NCBI GenBank assembly: GCA_945957605.1
Contig: CAMFLR010000010.1
Coordinates: 186,001 to 250,000 of the forward strand
DNA: 64,000 bases
From: an uncultured Isosphaeraceae bacterium
Lineage (GTDB): Bacteria > Planctomycetota > Planctomycetia > Isosphaerales > Isosphaeraceae
Direction: 5' to 3'
Shown here one piece after another: positions 54,658 to 63,192 of the stretch; position 1 is the first letter of the stretch, and each line of letters starts with the position of its first letter. The notes beneath the pieces were generated by a model. It worked only from the letters and a program-made list of their open reading frames with translations, did not search any database and was not told the origin of the DNA. Both the position numbers and the translations under genes were made by a program.

Positions 54658-56169
54658 TTACTTCTTCTTATTCCAAATCGGCGCGACATCTTCAGAGAAC
54701 TGCTGACGCACGCTGTTGTCGGAGAGAATGTCCTCCGTCGCCTGCAGCACTTCGGCGCGATCAAAGACGATTAGCTCCGAGGCCTTGTCGTCGAACTCGA
54801 AGATGACGTACTTGTCCTTCGCGTCGCGGAGGGTTTCCACCAGGTGGGCGAAGTTCTTGATCTTCGTTCCGTTAACGCTCTTCACCACCTTCGCCAGGGG
54901 GTTGGAGTACCCCTTGGAGATTTTGTGCGGGAACAGCGGCGAGCAGACGACGACGAGCTCTTCACCAGGGAAGCGGACCTTATCCCCCCGGCGCGAGGCA
55001 AGCGGGCTGCCGATTGCGCTCAGCATCGTCACCATCCGGTCGCCCATGCGTTCGAGCAGACCCGCGAACTCCACCGTGACGGGGGCAAACACCATCGGGC
55101 CGTAGATGAAATAGGTCAGCGGCTTGCCGATGCGCGACTGAATCAGCTCGTCGTGCCGCAAACCTACCGGCACTTGCACCACCTGCTGCTTGCCGTCGCG
55201 AATGATCGTCAGGGGGACCTTGTTGTCCTTCGCGACCTTTTGAATGATATATTGAAATCCTACGCGCAAGTTTTCGCGAATCTGAACCATGCCGACGTTG
55301 TCGATATCCTTGTCACCAATCTTGGTGATGATATCCCAACGCTTGAGCGGATAGTCGGCCGCATCGGTTGCCGGCTGGTGAACAACCAGGCCGGGCGCGC
55401 TTTTCGCGTTTAGCTTCGCCTTGAGTGCGTCGTTTTCCAGGGTTTGAATTGAGTCGGTCATCCGCGGCTTGCCGTCGTAATTGCCATCGGCAACGTCCTT
55501 GAGGAAGAGGTCAATCTCTTCGCTGGGGATGATGTAGCCAATGTTATCGCCGCCGCCGAGCCGGCTGTTCACAAGGCCGATCATCTTGTCGTTCACGAGC
55601 GCGGGTCCGCCGGAATTACCGGGATTTACCGCCGCGTCGATCTGAATTCGCAGACCAGCCGTGTTGTAGCCGTAGGCGACGAACTCGATGCGTGAAACAA
55701 TCCCCTTCGTGAGCGACTGGCTCGCTCCGCCGGTGGGGTAGCCGTAAACAAGCACCGACTCCTTGATTTCAGGAAGTCCTTCGGTGCGCTTGAGCGGCGG
55801 GCGGTTCTTGAAGAACGACTCGTCTTCGAGCTTGAGCACCGCGAGGTCGATGCCGGGCGCAATCGCGACGACCGTGGCTGGCAGCTTGTCGCCCGAGCCG
55901 TTCGGCTGCACGAAGACCTGGCTGCCGTACATTACAACGTGTGCATTAGTGAGCACACGGTTGCCTTCAATAATCGCACCCGAGCCGGTGGCTTCCTGCG
56001 GGCTGCCCTTTTGCCAGGGGTGGACGACGTCTGGCGGGCGCATCGTCGTGAAGATTTTTACGACCGATTCGCGAACCGCGTCGTTCTTGGCTGCGTCCTG
56101 GGCCTGGAGAGTTGAGCAGGTTAGCGCGAGCGCGAGGGTTGTGAACACAGCAAACTGGGTACGTGCCAT
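54658..56169 (-). CDS. Exported trypsin-like serine protease, HtrA/Deg type
   Basis: A 503-residue periplasmic protease. A signal peptide (MARTQFAVFTTLALALTCSTLQAQ) precedes a trypsin-like domain with catalytic His in LTNAHVV (about residue 75), Asp in GIDLAVLK (about 105) and Ser in DAAVNPGNSGGPAL (about 185). PDZ-like regions follow, as in Deg proteins (VHQPATDAADYPLKRWDIITKIGDKDI, then a second hydrophobic-Gly segment near SKGYSNPLAKVVKSVNGTKI). HtrA-type proteases degrade or refold misfolded envelope proteins. ATG 56169 has AAAGGA about 10 bases upstream; the frame extends 6 codons to a GTG. A strong terminator follows. It is downstream of nnrE with a hairpin between. Confidence 0.9.
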   Translation of the reverse strand: MARTQFAVFTTLALALTCSTLQAQDAAKNDAVRESVVKIFTTMRPPDVVHPWQKGSPQEATGSGAIIEGNRVLTNAHVVMYGSQVFVQPNGSGDKLPATVVAIAPGIDLAVLKLEDESFFKNRPPLKRTEGLPEIKESVLVYGYPTGGASQSLTKGIVSRIEFVAYGYNTAGLRIQIDAAVNPGNSGGPALVNDKMIGLVNSRLGGGDNIGYIIPSEEIDLFLKDVADGNYDGKPRMTDSIQTLENDALKAKLNAKSAPGLVVHQPATDAADYPLKRWDIITKIGDKDIDNVGMVQIRENLRVGFQYIIQKVAKDNKVPLTIIRDGKQQVVQVPVGLRHDELIQSRIGKPLTYFIYGPMVFAPVTVEFAGLLERMGDRMVTMLSAIGSPLASRRGDKVRFPGEELVVVCSPLFPHKISKGYSNPLAKVVKSVNGTKIKNFAHLVETLRDAKDKYVIFEFDDKASELIVFDRAEVLQATEDILSDNSVRQQFSEDVAPIWNKKK

Positions 56170-56221
56170 CGGGATGATCCTTTCCACGACGAGTCAAAAA
56201 GAACTCGCGCAATGACCCAAA

Positions 56222-56274
56222 GATGGGCAGTAGTCCGCCTCTCTTGGCGGCTTGGTGAAGGTTAATTGCCCATC
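56222..56274 (-). terminator. Nested hairpin between nnrE and protease gene
   Basis: GATGGGCA at 56222-56229 pairs with TGCCCATC at 56267-56274, enclosing a second stem CCGCC/GGCGG with a six-base loop. On the minus strand the outer stem is followed by TTT only. It may be a weak terminator or attenuator ahead of the protease gene. Confidence 0.45.
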
Positions 56275-56311
56275 GACACTGCATTCTAGCGGTGCCGAGC
56301 CGCGAACGCGA

Positions 56312-57013
56312 TCAGGTATCGCGGCCGATCTTGGATGATTCGGCGTCGAATGGCAGACCGCGCAGAAGCTTGCCGGGAATCCCGATTTCCACGACTTCAA
56401 CTTCTCCTGTATAAGCCCGGGCACCAGGGCGGGCGAAGCCGCGCTTGGCCGCAACAAAGGTGGTTGTAAACCTTGCGCGAATCGCAGTTCCCAGCGGCTC
56501 GCCAGTGTCGGCATCGAGGCCGGAAGGGAGGTCGAGCGCCATGACCGGTAGGCCCGATGCGTTGATCGCCTCGATCGCCTGCTGGAACATGCCCTCGACG
56601 GGACGCGTCAATCCGGTGCCGAGCAGGCCGTCGACGATCCACGCCACGCCGTTCCAAAGTGAAGACAGGTCATCAACGCCGATGTGGACCGACTGTGAAA
56701 TCTCAGCAGCGTCGACGATTTGTTTTTGTATCAGTGCATCGCCTTTCAGTTTGCCAGGATCGGCGAACCAGGCGATGTGAACGGGAAAGTTCCAGGCGTC
56801 GAGATGACGGGCAACGACCAGACCATCGCCGCCATTATTCCCCGCGCCGCAGGCGACGAGAACGCGATCGCCAGGCTGCAAACGAGTTCGCAGACGTTCG
56901 GCGGCGCCCCGGCCGGCGTTTTCCATCAGGACGATCGTGGGCAGGTGAAATTCAGTTGCGGCGCGGGCGTCGACGGCTCGCACCTCGTCTCGGCTGAGCG
57001 TTCGCATGGTCAT
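56312..57013 (-). CDS. nnrE: NAD(P)H-hydrate epimerase (YjeF N-terminal domain type)
   Basis: A 233-residue enzyme that epimerises damaged (hydrated) NADH and NADPH so that a partner dehydratase can repair them. The family segments are MENAGRGAAERL, ACGAGNNGGDGLVVARHL, VDGLLGTGLTRPV and LDLPSGLDADTG, which form the Rossmann-like core and metal site. The C-terminal ADP-dependent dehydratase domain (NnrD) that is often fused to it is absent, so it is a stand-alone epimerase. I start at ATG 57013 (MTMRTLS); the frame is open to 57094, and the site is weak. A divergent FmdB gene begins at 57121. Confidence 0.93.
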   Translation of the reverse strand: MTMRTLSRDEVRAVDARAATEFHLPTIVLMENAGRGAAERLRTRLQPGDRVLVACGAGNNGGDGLVVARHLDAWNFPVHIAWFADPGKLKGDALIQKQIVDAAEISQSVHIGVDDLSSLWNGVAWIVDGLLGTGLTRPVEGMFQQAIEAINASGLPVMALDLPSGLDADTGEPLGTAIRARFTTTFVAAKRGFARPGARAYTGEVEVVEIGIPGKLLRGLPFDAESSKIGRDT

Positions 57014-57120
57014 CTGGAATTTGCTCGTGCAAGGATCGCTCTTGAACTTCTCGCGGTCCAGCCGCAAAAATTGTTCAAAGCGAGACGATCTCAAGCTAAA
57101 ACCAGGCCAAGAGAAAAGCC

Positions 57121-57366
57121 ATGCCGCTTTATGAATACCGCTGCGAGCCGTGCAATCAGACGTTTGAAACGCTCGTCCGCCGGCCCGAAGACAAGCCGTT
57201 CTGCCCGCAGTGTGGTGGTGATGAGGTTGCGAAGCAGTTCAGCGTGCCCGCCGCCGCTCAGACGAACGGCAGCAGCGCTCTGCCAATTTGCTCGCCCGCC
57301 CCTCGGCCGATGATGGGTGGCTGCGGAACTGGCGGGTGCGGCTCTGGGATGTGTTCGATGAATTGA
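57121..57366 (+). CDS. FmdB-family zinc-ribbon protein
   Basis: An 81-residue protein of the FmdB/CxxC-CxxC regulatory family. The zinc ribbon consists of YRCEPCNQTF and FCPQCGGDEV, two CxxC pairs about 20 residues apart, after the typical MPLYEY start. The tail is Pro/Gly/Cys-rich (CGTGGCGSGMCSM), as in many family members. The family is annotated as putative regulators, but its biochemical role is not settled. AAGAG precedes the ATG by about 7 bases. It is divergent from nnrE. Confidence 0.85.
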   Translation: MPLYEYRCEPCNQTFETLVRRPEDKPFCPQCGGDEVAKQFSVPAAAQTNGSSALPICSPAPRPMMGGCGTGGCGSGMCSMN

Positions 57367-57429
57367 CGAAATATCGCCAATAAGAGTTAAGCGGTTGGAT
57401 CTGGAAACTGGGAGGAAAGCACGGCCCCT

Positions 57430-57555
57430 CGTGACGATGCTCTGCGTCGTCACGAAACTTCGGCCGCTCTGCGGCCATTTGTGATCCGTGAGCACATGCG
57501 GTACTCATGACCGCAGAGCGGTCGCAGAGACGCTCCAACGCGGAGCATTGGAGCG
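57430..57555. repeat. Composite hairpin array (four palindromes with complementary loops)
   Basis: Four hairpins occur in order. H1 (57430-57454) has arms CGTGACGA/TCGTCACG and loop TGCTCTGCG. H2 (57462-57476) is GGCCGC-TCT-GCGGCC. H3 (57509-57523) is GACCGC-AGA-GCGGTC. H4 (57531-57555) has arms CGCTCCAA/TTGGAGCG and loop CGCGGAGCA. The H1 and H4 loops are complementary at 8 of 9 positions, and the H2 and H3 loops exactly, so the array is also one large imperfect palindrome. It looks like a dispersed-repeat unit of the BIME/MITE kind rather than a gene. Confidence 0.8.
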
Positions 57556-57589
57556 AGGGTAGGGTTATGGCATCACCCTAAAACCCGAC

Positions 57590-57672
57590 GGGTGGCCGGT
57601 GCTGATTGCTCCAACCACCCCTCCGCTCAATTGCGCTAAACACATACGACAACAAAGTTGTCCCGGCCACCC
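57590..57672. repeat. MITE-like element with terminal inverted repeats, copy 2
   Basis: An 83-base element bounded by GGGTGGCCGG and its exact complement CCGGCCACCC. Its right end (AAAGTTGTCCCGGCCACCC) matches the right end of the element at 45500-45614 in 17 of 19 bases. The left end is shorter and more diverged. It sits immediately beyond the hairpin array, before the end of the ggt gene. Confidence 0.65.
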
Positions 57673-57714
57673 GATCTTAACCACGCATTTGCTTGGAAAT
57701 TGCGTAGCTTCTTC

Positions 57715-59376
57715 TCAATACGCATTCACGTGACGGCCCGCCTTGGGGTCGCCTGCGGCGCGGATGAGTTTGGTCGCTGGGTCGATCGCCAGCACAATTG
57801 GTGCGGCACCGATGATCCCCGGCGAGACCTCGAGATCGTGACCGCGGTGCGTTAGCTCGGTCAGCGTTTCCTGGCCAACGCCCGGGTTGATGCGCACGCG
57901 CCCGAGCTTGGGCGGGGGTTGGCCGAACGAGCCGGTCATGTGATCGGTCATGAACCGCGGCGACGTCACTGACTTCCCCGGCTCAACTCCGAAATCGATT
58001 TGATTGAGGATGAGCTGGAGCGTCATCTGATCCTGGTTATCACCACCGGCGACGCTGATCGCAAATGTGGGCTGACGATCGTCGTTAAGGATGATCGTCG
58101 GTGTGAGCGTGATTCGCGGGCGCTTGCCGGGTTCGATCACGTTGGGGTGGCCGACCCAGGTGTTCAGGCTTTGCAGTCGCGAACCAAGCCAGACGCCTGT
58201 TTCGCCGGCGACCACGCCCGACCAACCGCTCGGCGTCGCGGCAACGACGTTGCCCATCGCATCGGCCACCAGGCAGGTTGTGGTGTCGAACGCCGGGGCA
58301 GGGGTGCCGGAGCGGTTGTCGACGATCTCGAGCGTGGCGCGACCGTGCAGCGGATCTCCGGGACGAATTTCGAGCGAAGCCTTTTTGGGATCGATCAAAC
58401 CCTGGCGGGCTTTGGCGTAAGCGGGCGCGAGCAGGCCGTCGAGCGGTACGTTCACGAAAAGCGGGTCGGCGTAGTAGCGGTCGCGATCGGCGAGGGCGAG
58501 TTTCATCGCCTCGACGGTGAGATGAATCGCATCGGGGCTGTTGGGCTTGAGCGACTTCATGTCGAAGCCTTCAAGCATCTGCAGCGACTGCATCAGGAAC
58601 GGCCCTTGCGTCCAGACGCCGCATTTTACAATCGTATGGCCGCGATACTTGATTGAGAGCGGATCCTCGACTCGCGTGACGTGCGTGGCAAGGTCTCGGA
58701 ACCGAATCAGGCCGCCGTTGGCACGAGACCAGGCGTCGATTTCTCGGGCGATATCGCCGCGATAGAATGCGTCGGCAACGCGTCTGAGGCCGATGATGCG
58801 ATCACCACGCGACGTCGCTTCAGCCGCGACCATCCGCCGGATCGTTCGTGCGAGATGCGGATGCCAGGGCAGCTTGCCGCGATCGAGCAGTTGCAACGTC
58901 GGGGCGACAACTTCGGCAAATGTCTTCGTGCCGTGGCGTTCGAGCGTTACGACACAGGCGTCGAGCAGGGCAGGGACGGCCGCGGCTTCGACTCCTTTTT
59001 TGGGAATTCCGCCCTTGGCGACGAAATGCTCGCGCGTGGCGAGCCCGGGCGCAACCCCCTGGCCGGCGATCACCTCGACGGTCTTGCGCTTGGCGTCATA
59101 AAACATGATCGGCACTTCGCCGCCGAAGCAGACGGACTGGGCGTCGGTTACGGTGAGAGCCAGGATCGTGGCAACGGCAGCATCGGCGGCGTTACCGCCG
59201 TCTTTGAGGATCGTCATCCCAGCATCGACGGCACCTTGCCCGCCAGCAGCAACCGCGCCGTGAGTTCCCGACGCTTCCCAAATGCCTCGCGCGGCTGCGT
59301 CCTTTGACTCGGCCTGTGCCCAGCAGAGCGAGGGGACGGCCAGGATGAGTATCAAGCCAAGAAAATTGCGCACCAT
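57715..59376 (-). CDS. ggt: Gamma-glutamyltransferase, exported
   Basis: A 553-residue enzyme that transfers or hydrolyses gamma-glutamyl groups, for example from glutathione, in the periplasm. A signal peptide is present (MVRNFLGLILILAVPSLCWAQ). Family segments include GGNAADAAVATILALTV, the CFGGEVPIMFY region, and the autocleavage site before the nucleophilic Thr in FDTTTCLVADAMGNVVA at about residue 366. The C-terminal subunit ends with INPGVGQETLTELTHRGHDLEV. Length is normal. ATG 59376 has GGAG 6 bases upstream. Convergent with the FmdB gene across the repeat region. Sequence alone does not tell transferase from hydrolase preference. Confidence 0.93.
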   Translation of the reverse strand: MVRNFLGLILILAVPSLCWAQAESKDAAARGIWEASGTHGAVAAGGQGAVDAGMTILKDGGNAADAAVATILALTVTDAQSVCFGGEVPIMFYDAKRKTVEVIAGQGVAPGLATREHFVAKGGIPKKGVEAAAVPALLDACVVTLERHGTKTFAEVVAPTLQLLDRGKLPWHPHLARTIRRMVAAEATSRGDRIIGLRRVADAFYRGDIAREIDAWSRANGGLIRFRDLATHVTRVEDPLSIKYRGHTIVKCGVWTQGPFLMQSLQMLEGFDMKSLKPNSPDAIHLTVEAMKLALADRDRYYADPLFVNVPLDGLLAPAYAKARQGLIDPKKASLEIRPGDPLHGRATLEIVDNRSGTPAPAFDTTTCLVADAMGNVVAATPSGWSGVVAGETGVWLGSRLQSLNTWVGHPNVIEPGKRPRITLTPTIILNDDRQPTFAISVAGGDNQDQMTLQLILNQIDFGVEPGKSVTSPRFMTDHMTGSFGQPPPKLGRVRINPGVGQETLTELTHRGHDLEVSPGIIGAAPIVLAIDPATKLIRAAGDPKAGRHVNAY

Positions 59377-59676
59377 CGTTGGCTCCGTCGAGCGTGGTTC
59401 TCCCTTTGGATTTCGGAATCATATTCGTTGGCGCGGATGCGGTGTGCAAGGAGAATTTCCCATTGTCAGGACATAAAAACGCGAGTGATGTCTGTTGGGA
59501 ATCGTTGGCAGGAAGGAATGGTTCATTGATCGGTAAGGTTGGGAACTTACTCACAAAGGTCAGCGTTATGGTGATTTTGACGAGTTGATGGCTGAACGGA
59601 TTATTAGGCGTATACTGGCTATTTCAGTCTTTCGCGCACCACACTTGGTTACGCAATAAACACGGGAGACAGAAAA
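59377..59676. other. Divergent intergenic region between ggt and membrane-protein gene
   Basis: About 300 bases with no supportable gene. It must contain promoters for both divergent genes. A TATACT-like -10 occurs near 59610, but I find no -35 box at proper spacing. Confidence 0.4.
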
Positions 59677-60471
59677 ATGGACTTAAAAGCTGATATGGAG
59701 CCAACAAAGCCGTCAGAGAGCACGCCTTCGCCATCGTCGGAAAATACTTCTGCGCCTGATTCACACACCATGGCAACTCCTTCTGAACAATCGGGCACGG
59801 CGACAGAAGCCGCTTCAGCCTCTTCTCCAGGACAACCGCAACCGGTTACGGCAGTTGTTGCCGTGTCCAAGCCGTTGTTAGCACTTCCAAGTCGCCCACT
59901 GACCATCACAGAGGTGGTTGTCTGTGTGACGGCGATTCTGTTCTGGATTCTTTTTGTGGCCGGAGGAGTGGCCGTATCAACCAAGCCCTATCTCGACTTG
60001 ATCAGCCCGCCGGCGCCTGCCAAACCTGATCCAGCGACTAAATCTGACTCGGCGACTAAACCTCCGTCGCCCCCTGAACCGGTCGGATGGACCAAGTTTG
60101 TAGAAGCATGGTTTTTCATCATAACGTGTTACACGTTTACAAATGTGGCGATTCTCTGCTGCCTATCCGCCACGATCGGAGCCATCGGCCGAAGCGCGGG
60201 GATTGAAGACATCGAGCGAAAAACGGCGAGCACCGATTTTCGAACGCTTTGCATCTCTGGCGTCATTCGCGGGTTCTTTATCTATATCGTGATTGTGTCC
60301 GGGATTCTCGTCCTGGGCGATCAAAAATTCGACGAGATTACGATTGCGCAATATCTCAGACTCGTCGGCGTGTGTTCCGTCCTGAGTTTCGCCGTTGGTT
60401 ATGACCCGCATGTCTTTGTGACGCTGTTCCAACGCGTGGGACAGTGGACATCAAGCCCGAAAACGCCGTGA
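59677..60471 (+). CDS. Hypothetical membrane protein with long Ser/Pro-rich N-terminus
   Basis: A 264-residue protein of unknown family. The first 70 residues are Ser/Thr/Pro/Glu-rich and disordered. Helices follow (ITEVVVCVTAILFWILFVAGG, then after a Pro/Lys-rich loop with two near-repeats of PATKSDSATK, FVEAWFFIITCYTFTNVAILCCL). Two more come later (GFFIYIVIVSGILVLG and LVGVCSVLSFAVGY). The protein is likely an inner-membrane protein with about four helices. ATG 59677 follows GGGAG by 8 bases. Confidence 0.66.
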   Translation: MDLKADMEPTKPSESTPSPSSENTSAPDSHTMATPSEQSGTATEAASASSPGQPQPVTAVVAVSKPLLALPSRPLTITEVVVCVTAILFWILFVAGGVAVSTKPYLDLISPPAPAKPDPATKSDSATKPPSPPEPVGWTKFVEAWFFIITCYTFTNVAILCCLSATIGAIGRSAGIEDIERKTASTDFRTLCISGVIRGFFIYIVIVSGILVLGDQKFDEITIAQYLRLVGVCSVLSFAVGYDPHVFVTLFQRVGQWTSSPKTP

Positions 60472-60548
60472 AACAAGCGTCGGCTGGCGCAGATTGGGAT
60501 GCGGCCGGACTATGAAGATCGACGGACTCACAAGAAATGAGCGATTAG

Positions 60549-60716
60549 TTAAGTCTTTGAATAGAGAGCATGTCGCGGGTCGAGCCAGACTATGTAAAAG
60601 ACATTTTCGATCAGAAAGCCGTGAACGCGCCCGTGTTCGTTTGCGCTTAACGAGAACTGCCATGCATCGTCGTCGTACTCTTCCCAGCCATTAATCCCGA
60701 AACAGTTTTCCGACAC
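60549..60716 (-). pseudogene. Short orphan frame, probable remnant of an unrecognised protein
   Basis: A 55-codon minus-strand frame from a GTG reads with strongly protein-like composition: WEEYDDDAWQFSLSANEHG, then RVHGFLIENVFYIVWLDPRH, ending ALYSKT. The open frame continues upstream for about 18 more codons to a stop, without an ATG. The Trp/Tyr/Asp-rich C-terminus looks like the last exon-like part of a real soluble protein of perhaps 110 residues whose N-terminus is lost or in another frame. I do not know the family. It could also be a genuine short gene. The surrounding 590 bases hold no other gene. Confidence 0.35.
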
Positions 60717-61068
60717 GCCAGCGTCGTAAAATCGATTATATGAAAACGTGTTGTTTCGTTAGTTTTCGACGTCGTCAAGACGCTAATACTCTCGTGAGAC
60801 AGGTCTTTCACTCTTCCAAGTAACGTAACGAAGTATTCTCGCTCGCGATCGTGGTAACTGAATTTGCTGTTGTTTGAGTCGCAGAATTTGAGAGAGAAGC
60901 GGTGGATCGCTGCTCATTAATTCTGGAATGCGATACGCGGTTTGCGGTCCCATTGAGATTGAGCCGCTCGCCTGATCAAACCGTCCACGATCACGGGCCG
61001 CCCCATCTGGATCGGCCCAGTCTTCACTGCAAAGAGTCGACTAAAGAGATATACAGTTGATAAGATTG
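60717..61068. other. Intergenic region without a recognisable gene
   Basis: Nothing supportable in this 350-base stretch beyond the possible upstream continuation of the orphan frame. It is somewhat AT-richer than neighbouring genes, which fits decayed sequence. Confidence 0.4.
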
Positions 61069-62133
61069 TTATTTAATTGAGGTAGGCTGCGGTTTTACCA
61101 GCTTCAAACTCTCGGCAACGTGCTTTAGCTCCGCTCGGGTGGCTTCGTTGATCGCGTTTACCATAATGTGCGATTTCAGCCCATCTCGGCCTGGGATGGG
61201 AAGATCGCAGACGATTTGCAGTCCTTCACCCTCGCGAAACCCGAACCATTCCATCTTTTTTCCGAAAACGACGGCCTCTCCTTTCCGTTCTCCCATCTCA
61301 TAGTCGGGATGGTGCCCTACGTAGATAAGAACGCTGCCTGACGGAGTTCCCAATTGACCGAGCGCGACAATCCGATGAACGAGGAAGTCAGATCCATCTT
61401 GCCTAGTAACAAGCATATTCTTTCCGACCGAGACAGCGATCTCCAGTTCCTTTGAAAACGCAAACAAACGACGTTCGCCCGGCGTCAGATCTGGCTTCCG
61501 CTTGCCCGAGACAATGGACAACAAAATGTCATGCGCGACGCCCTTATATCTCTTGAGATCGTTCTCTGCGGCAAGATTGATGAAGATATCGAACGACTGT
61601 ACGGTGCGATCGGCAGATTGAATGAAGATCCCTTCGACGAAGGCAGAGTCACTGGATCGGCTGTGATCCGGCTCGTTCACAGGAATTACGAGAATTGCCT
61701 TTAGACCTTTGTCGGAAAGTTGCGCCGATTCGAGCCTGTACTTACCAGCCCATTTCGCGGTCCACTCCCTGACGTCTTTCAAAAAATCGTCGCTCGCGAT
61801 TGCGAAGCTCTCATGGGCAAGTATGACCAAACGTTCTTTTCCAGAGTCGTTGATAACCCGAGTCTCGTGCTCGTTCGATTCAGGCGCCGCCATAATCGGG
61901 AACGGTCGAGCTTCAGTTCGTGACCCTTGGGGTACTCGAACTGTAAGGTGCCCGCTCAAAACCTCGACGGGTTTTTCACCGAGCTTCGAAGTTTCGGCCG
62001 CCGGCTGTGCTCCTGGCGCTGGCGTCTGAGCCCAAAGATCGTGCTCGGATTGAGCGTAGACCAAGAAGCATATCGCGACACTCGCGACTAGCATCCTGAG
62101 AGGATTTGAGCATCGAAGTCCACTTGTCATCAT
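61069..62133 (-). CDS. Exported hypothetical protein, 354 aa
   Basis: A secreted protein with a signal peptide (MLVASVAICFLVYAQSEHDLWAQ, preceded by a short basic segment). A Pro/Ala linker is followed by two or three beta-rich domains without recognised motifs (VLSGHLTVRVPQGSRTEARPFP, FVEGIFIQSADRTVQSFDIFI, SGSVLIYVGHHPDYEMGERKGEAVVFG). The two halves may be weak repeats. No Cys pairs, metal motifs or lipobox are seen. Two adjacent ATGs at 62133 and 62130 serve as start. Family unknown. Confidence 0.66.
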   Translation of the reverse strand: MMTSGLRCSNPLRMLVASVAICFLVYAQSEHDLWAQTPAPGAQPAAETSKLGEKPVEVLSGHLTVRVPQGSRTEARPFPIMAAPESNEHETRVINDSGKERLVILAHESFAIASDDFLKDVREWTAKWAGKYRLESAQLSDKGLKAILVIPVNEPDHSRSSDSAFVEGIFIQSADRTVQSFDIFINLAAENDLKRYKGVAHDILLSIVSGKRKPDLTPGERRLFAFSKELEIAVSVGKNMLVTRQDGSDFLVHRIVALGQLGTPSGSVLIYVGHHPDYEMGERKGEAVVFGKKMEWFGFREGEGLQIVCDLPIPGRDGLKSHIMVNAINEATRAELKHVAESLKLVKPQPTSIK

Positions 62134-62483
62134 GTTTCCACTTTCGATGAGCCCTGATGTTTATCCACTCACACTATACGAGCGGAGTCCGGTTCCATAG
62201 CGGAAAGATCAACTTGCTCCTCGGTGCGCTGCGGACGAGCCCGTCCAGAACATCAGAAGGCGAGCCCGACTTGATTGGACTCGTCTCCTTGTTAAATTCG
62301 TTTGATTTCTCATCAAGAAGTCGGGCAAAAATAACTTGACGGATTTCGCTTCTTGTCGGGCGTAAGCCGCTTTGCTCCCTTGCCAAATAGAGGTAGTCAG
62401 CGGGCAGGCAGGACGGTCGGAAGAGACAGAGCCCGTTGCGTCAGTGGCCCGAAGGGGTAGACCTTAAATGACAGAGCCTCGAA
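62134..62483. other. Intergenic region without a supportable gene
   Basis: About 350 bases between two minus-strand genes. A 70-codon minus-strand frame (62174-62386) is open but has no family similarity or ribosome site that I can see. It presumably holds the promoter of the exported-protein gene. Confidence 0.4.
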
Positions 62484-63170
62484 TTAAGTCCGTGATGAGA
62501 TGAAAAGATGGCCTCCGCTCCGGCTGGCCTCAGCCGCGAGGGCACGGATACGACGCAATGCCCAAGCAGACCCTTCCGCAAATTCTGCCTCGATCAGTTT
62601 CACGGCCTTGCCCTTGATACCCAGTGCTTTTTGCCAGGCGGCGAGGCACTGTTTAGCATTGCGGTCGTCGAGGTTCGCAAGAGGCCCAATCACGTCTCCG
62701 GGGAAGGATTCAATTGTCCCCTCGTCTTCTAGACAGTCGATAAATCGAGCGGGCGGCGGCGACCCCTTGAACTGCGCAGCAAAGTAGCGACTGGGAGGTA
62801 AGCCATGAAGACCGAGGACATTCAGGAGTTCGTATAAGGGGCGTACCGAGACGCCCCACATAGCAAAGTGGGGGAACGTTCGCAGGAGGGTAGGCGTATC
62901 TTCTTCCTCGAGCCAGCAGGCCTGCTCCCCCTCAGGGGGCAGGACTGGCTCGACCATCTTCCGGCGACGAGCGACCTTGATCGAACCAGGTGGATCGGCT
63001 TCTGGTGCACGGCCGGGGTCCCAGGTATGGAAGGTCACCGGCGTCTGGGTAAATGGGTTGATCTCCTCGACTGTACGAGTCTCAGGCAGGGGCAGACGCC
63101 AGCCTGGAAAGCAGGCGTTGAGATCGGCGTCGGTGGCCGAGAAGAGAGTCAAACGATTCTCGATCCCCAT
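62484..63170 (-). CDS. WRLPLP-family unknown protein, copy 2
   Basis: A 228-residue soluble protein related to the gene at 53.6-54.1 kb. It starts MGIENRLTLFSATDADLNAC, continues with the shared FPGWRLPLPETRTVEEINPF signature and ends with the shared helix-strand tail. It carries about 60 extra residues in the middle (ARFIDCLEDEGTIESFPGDVIG). No enzyme motif is visible. I use ATG 63170, where similarity to copy 1 begins; the frame is open to 63221 and would then overlap the truncated Panacea gene. Upstream lies that remnant, which occupies the antitoxin-like position. A role in a toxin-antitoxin or defence locus is only a hypothesis. Confidence 0.62.
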   Translation of the reverse strand: MGIENRLTLFSATDADLNACFPGWRLPLPETRTVEEINPFTQTPVTFHTWDPGRAPEADPPGSIKVARRRKMVEPVLPPEGEQACWLEEEDTPTLLRTFPHFAMWGVSVRPLYELLNVLGLHGLPPSRYFAAQFKGSPPPARFIDCLEDEGTIESFPGDVIGPLANLDDRNAKQCLAAWQKALGIKGKAVKLIEAEFAEGSAWALRRIRALAAEASRSGGHLFISSRT

Positions 63171-63192
63171 GGTCCGTAGAGTCCTTTTTGTC

